Positions 16,222-23,096 of a stretch of DNA of 23,096 nt are shown piece by piece. Under the pieces are notes generated by a model. The model saw nothing but the letters and a program-made list of their open reading frames with translations. It searched no databases and was not told the origin of the DNA. The DNA comes from Gemmatimonadota bacterium (lineage in GTDB: Bacteria > Gemmatimonadota > Gemmatimonadetes > Gemmatimonadales > Gemmatimonadaceae). How positions within the stretch are numbered: the stretch's first letter is position 1; each line of letters starts with the position of its first letter. The translations under genes and the position numbers were made by a program. The stretch covers positions 1 to 23,096 of the forward strand of contig JAQBPZ010000091.1 of NCBI GenBank assembly GCA_028287225.1, given 5' to 3'.

Positions 16222-16304
16222 GACGCCCAGAGGGTCCCGGCCACAGCGGGACGGAACGAAGTTCGCATTGGAGCGGGCCCGACCCGCTGGACCCCACCGC
16301 GCAC

Positions 16305-16309
16305 GAGGA
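16305..16309 (+). promoter_or_regulatory. Ribosome binding site GAGGA for murG
   Basis: GAGGA lies 8 bases before ATG 16318 and supports that start over the in-frame GTG at 16171, which falls inside repeat element A. Confidence 0.7.
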
Positions 16310-16317
16310 TCACGATC

Positions 16318-17424
16318 ATGGCTGAGAAGACGACGGTCCTGTTTGCGGGCGGGGGAACGGGCGGGCACCTGTATCCCGGGCTCGCCATCGCGCGCACGCT
16401 CGTGCGACTCGACCCGACCATCCAGCCGTTCTTCATCGGCGCGCAGCGCGGGATCGAGAAGACGGTGCTTCCCACGACGGAGTTTCCGCACCTCCTGCTG
16501 GACCTCCATCCGCTCTATCGCACGCGGCCCTGGGAGAACTGGAAGACCCTCGTGGGTGCGGTGGGCGCGTGGCGGCAGCTCGGCGCCCGCGCGCGCGAGC
16601 GCCGGCCGCGACTCGTGGTCGGCACCGGGGGGTACGCCGCGGGCGTCGCACTCGTCTATGCCGCCGTCCACCACATCCCGATCGTGCAGCAGGCGGGCGA
16701 CAGCTATCCCGGGCTCACGGCGCGCGCCTTCCGGCGCGTGACCCGCGAGTACTACCTGGCCTTTCCCGAGGCGGGGCAGGTGATCGGCGGCGAGGCGTCG
16801 CGCCATATCGACACCGGGGCGCCGATCGAGCCGCCGCCGCGCCCGCGGCCCGATCGCGCCGCCGCGCGGCAGGCCTGGGGCTTTCCGCCCACGGGCGGCC
16901 ACGTGCTGCTCGTCTACGGCGGCAGCCAGGGATCGCGCGCCATGAACCTCGTGGTCGCGGAGCTCGTGAAGCGCGGGCTGCCCGACGACCTGTACCTGAT
17001 CTGGATGACGGGCAAGGCGAGCTACCAGGAGTTCGCCGCCCTGGACGGAGGACGCGTTCGCGTGCGCGAGTACCTCGCGCCCATCGCCGACGCGTACGCC
17101 GCCACCGACCTGGCGCTCGTGCGCGCCGGCGCGATGACCACCGCCGAGCTGTTCGCCTGGGAGATCCCGGCGGTGCTCGTCCCGCTGCCCACCGCGGCCG
17201 CCGACCATCAGTCGGTGAACGCCCGCGTCCTGGAGGCGGCCGGCGCGGCCATCAACCTGCCCCAGGCCGAGCTCACCGCGGACCGCCTGGATGGCGTGCT
17301 GCGCGGGCTGTCGGGAGACGCCGACGCCATGGCCAGGCTGGCCGCGGGCGCCCGCAACCGCGCGAGGCCGGATGCGGCCGAGACGATCGCGCGACGGATC
17401 CTTGCGCTGCTGGGCCGCGGCTGA
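16318..17424 (+). CDS. murG: Lipid II synthase MurG (UDP-GlcNAc transferase) with altered acceptor loop
   Basis: MurG transfers GlcNAc from UDP-GlcNAc to lipid I at the inner face of the membrane. The 368 residues show the N-terminal glycine loop FAGGGTGGHLYPG (11-17 being GGGTGGH), VVGTGGYAAG, then in the C-terminal domain YGGSQGSRAMN, VREYLAPIADAYAATDLAL and VRAGAMTTAELFAWEIPAVLVPL, with DHQSVNARVLEAAGAA. One oddity: the usual HEQN.xxG loop reads Q125-A-G-D128-S-Y-P-G, so the conserved Glu and Asn at the positions of E. coli E126 and N128 are Ala and Asp. The fold and donor-site motifs otherwise look intact, so I expect an active enzyme. The gene stands apart from its neighbours, with 255 bp before and 286 bp after, each carrying a related repeat. 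Confidence 0.93.
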   Translation: MAEKTTVLFAGGGTGGHLYPGLAIARTLVRLDPTIQPFFIGAQRGIEKTVLPTTEFPHLLLDLHPLYRTRPWENWKTLVGAVGAWRQLGARARERRPRLVVGTGGYAAGVALVYAAVHHIPIVQQAGDSYPGLTARAFRRVTREYYLAFPEAGQVIGGEASRHIDTGAPIEPPPRPRPDRAAARQAWGFPPTGGHVLLVYGGSQGSRAMNLVVAELVKRGLPDDLYLIWMTGKASYQEFAALDGGRVRVREYLAPIADAYAATDLALVRAGAMTTAELFAWEIPAVLVPLPTAAADHQSVNARVLEAAGAAINLPQAELTADRLDGVLRGLSGDADAMARLAAGARNRARPDAAETIARRILALLGRG

Positions 17425-17449
17425 TCCGGCCGCTCTCGCTGCGTGCTTC

Positions 17450-17561
17450 GCGCGCACGCGAATTCAGCGAGTGTCGTCGGGCGATCACTGCGAATCCGGC
17501 CGGTCGCAGCAAGGAATCGTGTCCATTTCAGTGCGCGCATTCGCGGCATTCGCGTATGATG
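17450..17561. repeat. Inverted-repeat element B between murG and murC
   Basis: The left arm 17450-17470 carries ACGCGAATTCAGCGA. The right arm 17541-17561, on the other strand, carries ACGCGAATGCCGCGA. Each differs at one of 15 positions from the right arm of element A. Inside lie nested inverted pairs, CTGCGA/TCGCAG at 17488-17508 and CACTG/CAGTG at 17486-17533, so the element can fold as a whole. Element B is 112 bp against 132 bp for A; the interiors are not similar by eye. Confidence 0.62.
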
Positions 17562-17637
17562 ACGGCAAAGCTTGCCGGCGGACGAGGCCATCCTGAACGT
17601 TCGGCGCCGCGGCCAGTGACCCAGCGCACCGCCGCGT

Positions 17638-17653
17638 TGCGGCTGGTGCCGCA
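17638..17653. other. Stem-loop upstream of the murC promoter
   Basis: TGCGGC and GCCGCA pair around a TGGT loop. There is no T-run. It sits 20 bases before the proposed murC -35 and may be a weak end signal for murG or have no role. The stretch 17562-17637 shows no gene or other signal that I can support. Confidence 0.3.
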
Positions 17654-17672
17654 GCATCGCGGAACGCCTCAG

Positions 17673-17701
17673 CTGACGGTCCTCCCGCCGCGCCGTATAT
17701 T
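17673..17701 (+). promoter_or_regulatory. Putative start-proximal promoter of murC
   Basis: CTGACG (17673-17678) and TATATT (17696-17701) are separated by 17 bases. The -10 matches the sigma-70 consensus at five of six positions, the -35 at four. Nine bases separate the -10 from ATG 17711, and no Shine-Dalgarno sequence is present, so the mRNA would be leaderless or nearly so. The context CGTA-pyrimidine-AT with CGTA exactly 13 bases before the ATG is shared with the promoter at 2894-2922. Confidence 0.55.
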
Positions 17702-17710
17702 TCGCCACCC

Positions 17711-19102
17711 ATGAGCACCAACCTCCTCCTCGACACGTCCGACCCCAGACCCGTCCACTTCGTCGGCATTGCCGGTGCGGGGATGAGCGCGCTCGCCGAG
17801 CTGTTCATGCTGCGCGGAGCCACCGTCACCGGCTGCGACACCCACCCGGAGAACGCGCCGGACCTCGTGCGTCGCGGCGTGGCCGTGCTGAACGGCCACT
17901 CGCCCGATCACGTGGGCGGCTCCCGGGCGCTCGTCGTGACCTCCGCCATGCGCAAGGACCACCCGGAGCTCGCGCGCGCGCAGGCGCTCGGCATTCCGGT
18001 GATCCGTCGCGCCGAGGCGCTCGGCGAGGCGACCGCCGGCACGATGCTCGTCGGCGTGGCCGGCACGCACGGCAAGTCCACGACGACGGTGCTCACCACC
18101 GAGGCGCTCGCCGCCGCGGGCCTGGATCCCACCGGCTACGTGGGTGCGCGCGTCAGCGACTGGAACGGCAACCTGCGCGCGGGCAGCCCCACGCGCTTCG
18201 TGGTGGAGGCGGACGAGTACGACCGGTCGTTCCTGGCCCTCGAGCCCACCGTGGCCGTGGTCACGAACCTCGAGGCCGATCACCTCGACATCTACGCGGA
18301 CCTCGACGACCTCCGGCGCACCTTCGCCCGGTACGTGCGCAACGCCCGATACGTGGTGCTCTGCGCGGACGACGTGGAGGCCAACCGCATTCCGACGCCG
18401 GCGGCCGCGGAGGTCATCCGCTACGGGCTGCACTCGCCCGACGCGCGCCTGGTCGCCGTGAACCTGCGGCGCGAGGGCCTGGGCACGCGATTCGACGTGG
18501 TCTACGACGGCAAGCCGTCGGGGGAGGTGATGCTCGCGGTGCCGGGCGAGCACAACGTCCGCAACGCCCTGGCCGCCCTGGCGGTGGGACTCGGACTCGG
18601 CGTCACGGTGGAGCAGATGGCCCCGGGCATCGCCGCGTTCCGCGGCGTGGAGCGCCGCTTTCAGCTCCTCGGCGACGCCGCGGGCGCCCTGATCGTGGAC
18701 GACTACGCGCATCACCCCACCGAGGTGCGCGCCACGGTGCAGGCCGCGCGGGCGGCCGCGCCCGACCGGCGGCTCGTCGTGGCCTTCCAGCCGCACCTCT
18801 ACTCGCGCACGCGCGACTTTGCCGGGGAGTTCGCCGCGGCGCTGGTGGAGGCCGACGCGGTGTTCCTCGTGGACATCTACGGTGCGCGCGAGGGGCCGAT
18901 CGAGGGGGTGACGAGCGGGCTGGTCGCCGATCGCATGGCCGCCGTGGGGCGCGCGCCCGTCTGGCGCGGTCCGCGTGCCGCACTCTGCGACGCCCTGCTC
19001 GCCGATGTGCGTCCGGACGACCTGGTGGTCACGATGGGCGCCGGCGACGTGACCCGCGTGGGGCCCGAGCTGCTCGCCGCCCTCCGGTCGCGCACCGGGT
19101 GA
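17711..19102 (+). CDS. murC: UDP-MurNAc:L-alanine ligase MurC
   Basis: MurC starts the stem peptide by ligating L-Ala to UDP-MurNAc. The 463 residues begin with HFVGIAGAGMSALAEL, the MurC version of the N-terminal UDP-binding loop. They continue with the P-loop GVAGTHGKSTTT (GTHGKS at 118-123, Lys122), the MurC-typical FVVEADEYDRSFL and TNLEADHLDIY, GEHNVRNALAAL, then FRGVERRFQLLG and VDDYAHHPTEVRATVQAAR in the C-terminal domain, with FQPHLYSRTRDF. GTHGKS rather than GTNGKT separates MurC from the other Mur ligases. It appears to lead a separate unit, murC-ftsQ-ftsA, from its own promoter. GTG of ftsQ overlaps its stop by 4 bases. murB, often beside murC, is absent here. Confidence 0.97.
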   Translation: MSTNLLLDTSDPRPVHFVGIAGAGMSALAELFMLRGATVTGCDTHPENAPDLVRRGVAVLNGHSPDHVGGSRALVVTSAMRKDHPELARAQALGIPVIRRAEALGEATAGTMLVGVAGTHGKSTTTVLTTEALAAAGLDPTGYVGARVSDWNGNLRAGSPTRFVVEADEYDRSFLALEPTVAVVTNLEADHLDIYADLDDLRRTFARYVRNARYVVLCADDVEANRIPTPAAAEVIRYGLHSPDARLVAVNLRREGLGTRFDVVYDGKPSGEVMLAVPGEHNVRNALAALAVGLGLGVTVEQMAPGIAAFRGVERRFQLLGDAAGALIVDDYAHHPTEVRATVQAARAAAPDRRLVVAFQPHLYSRTRDFAGEFAAALVEADAVFLVDIYGAREGPIEGVTSGLVADRMAAVGRAPVWRGPRAALCDALLADVRPDDLVVTMGAGDVTRVGPELLAALRSRTG

Positions 19103-19851
19103 CGACCGCGCGCGACGCGGGGGCGCCGGGAGACCTCGAGGAGCCGTCATCCGACGCCGTCACGCCCACCCCCCGCTGGCAGCTCGCCCTGGGCAGCGTG
19201 GTCCTCGTCGCCCTGTTCGCGAGCCCCTTCTGGGGACCGCCCGCCCTGGCGCACCTGGACTTCTTCCGCGTTCGCAAGGTCGAGCTGCTCGGCGTCCGCT
19301 ACACCCCCGCCGAGGACGTGCTGCGCCGGCTGGCGGTGGACACCACCCGCAGCGTGTGGGATCCCCTGGAGCCGCTGGCCGCCAGGATTCGCACGCATCC
19401 GCAGGTGGAATCGGTCACGGTCACTCGACGGCTGCCCGGCACCATCGTCGTGTCGCTGGTGGAGCGGCGGCCCGTGGCACTCGCGCCCACCCCCGCCGGC
19501 CTGCGCGCGTTCGACGAGCGCGGCGTGCAGCTTCCCCTGGATCCGAGCCGCACCCCGGTGGACGCGCCGATCGTCACGGCCGCGCCGCGGGCGACCGCAG
19601 TGTATCATTTGCTGGGAGCCATGCAGCGCGAGACGCCCCGTCTCTACGCCCGCGTGAGCTCCATCCGCGCGACCGGCGCCGACGAGGTGGTGCTGGACGT
19701 GGCGGGCCTCCCCGTGCGAGCATTGACGACCGTGTCGCTCGCGCGTCTATCCGACATCGAACCTGTTGAGCGAGACCTCGCGCGGCGTCAGCTGCGCGCC
19801 GCCGAGCTCGATCTCCGCTACCGCGACCAAGTGATCGCCAGACTGCCATGA
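19099..19851 (+). CDS. ftsQ: Cell division protein FtsQ/DivIB
   Basis: This 250-residue bitopic divisome protein scaffolds FtsL and its partner and links them to FtsA/FtsK-side components. It has an acidic cytoplasmic N-terminus, one transmembrane segment (about residues 28-46, LALGSVVLVALFASPF), a POTRA domain (about 55-125) with FFRVRKVELLGVRYTPAEDV and HPQVESVTVTRRLPGTIVV and SLVERRPVAL, and then the beta-rich FtsQ domain. The POTRA line 'V..V.v.r.lP.tl.i.v.Er.PvA' is the strongest evidence. The start is GTG inside the murC stop, and its own stop overlaps ftsA (ATGA). Length is in the normal FtsQ range. Sequence divergence in the C-terminal domain is usual for this family. Confidence 0.92.
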   Translation: MTTARDAGAPGDLEEPSSDAVTPTPRWQLALGSVVLVALFASPFWGPPALAHLDFFRVRKVELLGVRYTPAEDVLRRLAVDTTRSVWDPLEPLAARIRTHPQVESVTVTRRLPGTIVVSLVERRPVALAPTPAGLRAFDERGVQLPLDPSRTPVDAPIVTAAPRATAVYHLLGAMQRETPRLYARVSSIRATGADEVVLDVAGLPVRALTTVSLARLSDIEPVERDLARRQLRAAELDLRYRDQVIARLP

Positions 19852-21110
19852 ACTCGGACCGCCTCGTCGCCGGACTCGACATCGGCTCCGCCAAGACGAC
19901 CGCCATCATCGCGGAAGTCGTCGACCATCAGTCCAAGCACCCCACCATCAAGGTGCTCGGCGTCGGTCAGGCGCGCACCACCGGCATGCGCCGCGGAGTC
20001 GTCTCGGACATCGAGGAGACGACGCGGTCGATCAAGAAGGCCCTGAGTGATGCCGAGCGAATGGCCGGCGCGACGATCAGCGAGGTGTACGCCGGCATCG
20101 CGGGTGAGCACGTGCAGGCGATGACCTCCAAGGGCATCGTCGCGGTGAGCAACGACGAGATCGCGAAGTCCGACGTCGACCGCGCCAACGAGGTCGCGCG
20201 CGCGCAGGCCATCCCGCAGGACCGCGAGCTGCTGCATGCGATCCCGCAGGAGTACACCGTGGATCGCGACACCGGGATCCGCGACCCGATCGGGATGAGC
20301 GGGACGCGGCTCGAGGTGGAGATGTACCTCGTCACCATCGGCTCGTCGCCGGCGACGAACCTCCGCAAGAGCGTGGAGCGCGCGGGCTACAGGGTGCGCG
20401 ACCTCGTGCTCGAGCCGTTCGCGAGCTCGCTCGCGGTGCTCACCGAGGACGAGAAGGAGCTTGGCGTCGCGCTGGTGGAGATGGGCGCCGGCACCACCGA
20501 CCTCGCGATCTTCCACGAGGGCAAGATCCGGCATCTCGGTACCCATGCCTTCGGCGGCAACGCGGTCACCAACGACATCGTGCACGGGCTGGGGGTCACG
20601 CAGGCCGATGCGGAGCGCCTCAAGGAGCGGCACGGCTGCGCCTACGAGGCCCTCGTGGACCCGAGCGAGATCATCCAGCTCCCGAGCACCGTGGCGCAAG
20701 GCGACCGCCAGATTCCGCGCGAGCTGCTGGCCCACATCATCCACCAGCTCATGGACGAGATCTTCGACCTCGTGCAGCGCGAGGTGAGCGCGGCGGGCTA
20801 TGCCGGAAAGCTGAGCGCGGGGCTCGTGATCACGGGCGGTGCGGCGGCCATGCAGGGCGCGGCCGAGCTGGCGAGCGACGTGTTCGGCACGGGCGTGCGC
20901 GTCGGCACGCCGTCGGAGCGCGTCGGCGGGCTGAGCGACTCCGTGGATGCGTCGCGCTTCAGCACCGTGGTGGGGCTCGCGCAGTACGGCGCACATCGCA
21001 TGGCGCTGGGTGGCGCGACCGCCTCGGCCAAGCGCATCAAGCTTCCCAGCGGTGCAGGGATGGACAAGCTCGGCGACCGCATCAAGTTCTGGCTCCAGGA
21101 CTTCTTCTAG
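19848..21110 (+). CDS. ftsA: Cell division protein FtsA
   Basis: FtsA is the actin-like protein that tethers FtsZ to the membrane and recruits late divisome proteins. The 420 residues carry the first phosphate loop VAGLDIGSAKTTAII, the SHS2-type 1C region after it, the second phosphate loop ALVEMGAGTTDLAIF, the adenosine loop VITGGAAAMQGAAELA, and a C-terminal amphipathic helix, GDRIKFWLQDFF, which should serve as the membrane-targeting sequence. The second phosphate loop usually reads DIGGGTTD; the first Asp is Glu and one Gly is Ala here, and the last Asp is kept. The gene normally sits directly before ftsZ, but menF follows after 31 bases. Confidence 0.95.
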   Translation: MNSDRLVAGLDIGSAKTTAIIAEVVDHQSKHPTIKVLGVGQARTTGMRRGVVSDIEETTRSIKKALSDAERMAGATISEVYAGIAGEHVQAMTSKGIVAVSNDEIAKSDVDRANEVARAQAIPQDRELLHAIPQEYTVDRDTGIRDPIGMSGTRLEVEMYLVTIGSSPATNLRKSVERAGYRVRDLVLEPFASSLAVLTEDEKELGVALVEMGAGTTDLAIFHEGKIRHLGTHAFGGNAVTNDIVHGLGVTQADAERLKERHGCAYEALVDPSEIIQLPSTVAQGDRQIPRELLAHIIHQLMDEIFDLVQREVSAAGYAGKLSAGLVITGGAAAMQGAAELASDVFGTGVRVGTPSERVGGLSDSVDASRFSTVVGLAQYGAHRMALGGATASAKRIKLPSGAGMDKLGDRIKFWLQDFF

Positions 21111-21141
21111 GCAGCCTCCGGAAACCGACGAGACGCTGGAG

Positions 21142-22659
21142 ATGAACGAGGCACCTGACGCCGGGTTTCGGGAGCGGCTCGCCGCACTCGCCGCTCGCGC
21201 GGTGGCTGATGCACGACGCACCGGCCGCAGGGTCCTCGTGAGCGTCGCGGAGCGCGTCGCCGCGATCGACCCGCTCGCCGCGCTCCGGTGCACCGCGCTC
21301 GCCGGCGAAGCCGACCCGGGCATCGAGGCGCTGCTCCGGGCGGGGCGCATGTTCTGGTCGCACGCGCCCAGCGAGCTGGCCTTCGCCGCGATCGGCGCCG
21401 CGGTGGTGGTCGCGCCCTCGGGGGCGACCCGCTTTGCCGACGCGGACCGGGAGTGGCGCGAGCTGCTGTCCACGGCCATCGTCGACGGCGTGCAGGACGC
21501 ATCGGGCATCGACGGGCCTGCGCTCGTCGGTGGCTTCGCCTTCGACCCCACTGCCCGGCGGAGCGACGACTGGCGCGCCTTTCCGGATGCGCACCTCATC
21601 GTGCCCGCGCTGCGGCTGACGGCGAGTGCGGGTCGCCACACCCTGACGACATCGTTCGTCGCGGAGCCGCACGATGCGCGGGCGCCGTCGCTCGACACCC
21701 TGCTGCAGGTGCGGGACGTCATCCTCGCATCGTCGCAGGCGTCCGCGGCGCACGAAGCGCCTGATTACTCGCCCGACGCGGCCGGCGCGCTGCGCCTTGC
21801 GCCGGTGCGGCCGGATGCCGCGTGGCGTATGCTCGTGGAACGCGCGCTGCGCGAGATCCAGGGCGGCTCGCTGCACAAGGTGGTCGTGGCGCGCGCCGAG
21901 CGGGCCAGCGCCCCAGTCGGACTCGACGTGCTGGCCGCGCTCGCGCACCTGCGGACCGCGCATCCGACCGCCTACGTGTTCGCGTACTGGCGCGAGAGCG
22001 CGGTCTTCACCGGGGCCACGCCCGAGCGTCTCGTGCGGCTGCGTGGGCGCATCCTGGAGTCGAGCAGCCTGGCCGGGTCGGCGGCACGCGGCGCGTCGCC
22101 CGCGGAGGACCGCGCATCGGCCGCGCGCCTCGTGAACAGCGCCAAGGACCAGGCCGAACACGCCCTGGTGCTCACGGCCCTGCGGTCGGCGCTGGCGCAC
22201 GTTGCCGAGGAGGTGACGGCCGACGACATGCCGTCGCTGCTGACGCTGCCCAACGTGCACCACCTGCACACCGCGGTGCGCGCCACGCTGCGCGAGGGCC
22301 ACACGCTGCTGCAGGTGGCGGGTGCGCTGCATCCCACTCCCGCGGTGGGGGGAGCGCCGCGCGACGAGGCGCTGGCCTTCCTGCGCGCGCACGAGGAGCT
22401 GGACCGCGGCTGGTATGCGGCGCCCATCGGCTGGGTTGCCGCCGACTGCGGCGAGCTCGTGGTGGCCCTTCGCTCGGCGCTCGTCTCCGGAGGCGACGCA
22501 CTGCTGTTCGCCGGCTGCGGAATCGTGGCGGCGTCCGATCCGGAGGCGGAGCTCAACGAGTCGCGCGTGAAGCTTGGCGCCATGGAAGCCACGCTCGCGG
22601 TGGCGTCCACGGCCGTGGTGCGCCCCGCAGGTGCCGGGCGCGGAGCCGGGTGCACATGA
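21142..22659 (+). CDS. menF: Isochorismate synthase MenF
   Basis: MenF converts chorismate to isochorismate, the entry step to menaquinone. The 505 residues end in the chorismate-binding domain with all major blocks: HKVVVARAERA (Lys246 as the expected general base), FTGATPERLVRLRG, LESSSLAGSAARG, LPNVHHLHTAVRATL, LHPTPAVGGAPRDEALAFL followed by DRGWYAAPIGWV, and FAGCGIVAASDPEAELNES. The AGT of the usual LAGTxxRG block is AGS here. The N-terminal ~200 residues are the less conserved part. Start ATG 21142 has GGAG directly against it, too close for a standard ribosome binding site, so initiation may depend on ribosomes finishing ftsA 31 bases upstream. menD follows with an ATGA overlap, which favours MenF over a salicylate or siderophore isochorismate synthase. 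Confidence 0.93.
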   Translation: MNEAPDAGFRERLAALAARAVADARRTGRRVLVSVAERVAAIDPLAALRCTALAGEADPGIEALLRAGRMFWSHAPSELAFAAIGAAVVVAPSGATRFADADREWRELLSTAIVDGVQDASGIDGPALVGGFAFDPTARRSDDWRAFPDAHLIVPALRLTASAGRHTLTTSFVAEPHDARAPSLDTLLQVRDVILASSQASAAHEAPDYSPDAAGALRLAPVRPDAAWRMLVERALREIQGGSLHKVVVARAERASAPVGLDVLAALAHLRTAHPTAYVFAYWRESAVFTGATPERLVRLRGRILESSSLAGSAARGASPAEDRASAARLVNSAKDQAEHALVLTALRSALAHVAEEVTADDMPSLLTLPNVHHLHTAVRATLREGHTLLQVAGALHPTPAVGGAPRDEALAFLRAHEELDRGWYAAPIGWVAADCGELVVALRSALVSGGDALLFAGCGIVAASDPEAELNESRVKLGAMEATLAVASTAVVRPAGAGRGAGCT

Positions 22660-23096
22660 CGTCGCCCGATCGTGCCGCCTTCGTGTACCTGGGCGCATTC
22701 GTCGAGGAGCTGGTGCGTGCCGGCGTGCGCGACGTGGTCATCGCGCCGGGCTCCCGCTCCGCGCCGCTGGCCCTGACCATCGCCGCGCACCCGCGCCTGC
22801 GCAGCTGGATGCAGCTCGACGAGCGATCGGCGGCATTCTTTGCGCTGGGCATGGCGCGCATGTCGGCGGCGCCCGTGGCGCTGCTCTGTACCTCGGGATC
22901 CGCCGCGGCCAACTTCCTCCCCGCGGTCGTGGAGGCGCATCGCGCCGGCGTGTCGCTGGTGGTGCTCACGGCGGATCGCCCCCCCGAGCTGCGGGACGTG
23001 GGGGCGGCGCAGACCATCGACCAGCACTCGCTCTACGGACCGCACGCCAGGTGGTTCGTCGACGTGGCGCTGCCGGATGTGGCGCCCGAGCTGCTC
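22656..23096 (+). CDS. menD: SEPHCHC synthase MenD, N-terminal part (3' end outside the window)
   Basis: MenD is the thiamine-diphosphate enzyme that joins isochorismate and 2-oxoglutarate to give SEPHCHC in menaquinone synthesis. The 147 codons present cover the N-terminal pyrimidine-binding domain: FVEELVRAGVRDVVIAPGSR with SAPLALTIA, LDERSAAFFALGMAR (Glu of the ThDP-activating position), LLCTSGSAAANFLPAVVEA and VLTADRPPELRDVGAAQTIDQ. These are close to the MenD consensus, so the assignment is firm despite truncation by the window edge. ATG 22656 overlaps the menF stop (ATGA), giving a coupled menF-menD pair. Whether other men genes follow cannot be seen. Confidence 0.94.
   Translation, partial: MTSPDRAAFVYLGAFVEELVRAGVRDVVIAPGSRSAPLALTIAAHPRLRSWMQLDERSAAFFALGMARMSAAPVALLCTSGSAAANFLPAVVEAHRAGVSLVVLTADRPPELRDVGAAQTIDQHSLYGPHARWFVDVALPDVAPELL

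Noticed and set aside
16171..16317. GTG 16171 as an alternative murG start adding 49 residues
   Set aside because: The extra residues come from repeat element A and have no MurG similarity. GAGGA plus ATG 16318 gives the normal N-terminus.
14812..17457. 881-codon open frame on the - strand across ftsW and murG
   Set aside because: It is antisense to two complete conserved genes and rich in His, Arg and Glu as expected for a GC-rich complement strand. No start context or domain is seen.
16063..17710. murG with its flanks considered as a mobile or transferred cassette
   Set aside because: No transposase, target-site duplication or composition shift is visible. The gene sits at its normal place in the cluster, so only the small repeats look inserted.
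19818..21722. 634-codon - strand frame opposite ftsA and menF
   Set aside because: Ser/Arg/Ala-rich shadow of two well-supported genes, with no domain.

Overview
The window is a GC-rich bacterial chromosome segment dominated by a peptidoglycan and cell-division (dcw) cluster. The gene set and composition look most like Gemmatimonadota, but that placement is inference. The organism is predicted to be Gram-negative-like, to use meso-diaminopimelate in its wall (MurE carries DNPR) and to make menaquinone (MenF, MenD). I see no transposase, integrase, phage gene, CRISPR array or defence system.

Region 1 (1-3111) is on the + strand. It holds two CheW-type adaptors and a TPR protein joined by overlapping stop/start codons, then a secreted membrane-anchored HExxH metallopeptidase-like protein and a 59-residue two-helix membrane protein with a possible leaderless promoter. 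Region 2 (3112-5205) holds tRNA-Val(UAC), a 573-residue exported TPR protein with a good ribosome binding site, and an intergenic block built of an ACGAGTA heptamer, its inverted copies and a strong central hairpin. Region 3 (5206-6105, - strand) is a diacylglycerol-kinase-family lipid kinase, divergent from the dcw cluster.

Region 4 (6158-21110) is the dcw cluster: rsmH, ftsL, ftsI with a PASTA tail, murE, murF, mraY, murD, ftsW, murG, murC, ftsQ, ftsA. Most neighbours overlap by 1-19 bases, so translational coupling is likely. The chain breaks on both sides of murG, where gaps of 255 and 286 bp each hold an inverted pair of a shared 15-bp sequence. murC seems to start a new transcription unit from a promoter lying directly against its start codon. 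mraZ, murB, ddl and ftsZ are not in the window, and ftsA is followed by menF. Region 5 (21142-23096) is menF and the 5' part of menD, the first steps from chorismate to menaquinone.

Together the dcw genes supply lipid I and lipid II (MurC-F, MraY, MurG), septal polymerisation and cross-linking (FtsW, FtsI), and the FtsQLA scaffold. The genes are orthodox. The most unusual content is non-coding: the repeat pairs around murG, the heptamer/hairpin block, and two start-proximal promoters with matching geometry. Among the proteins, the altered acceptor-side motif in MurG stands out.
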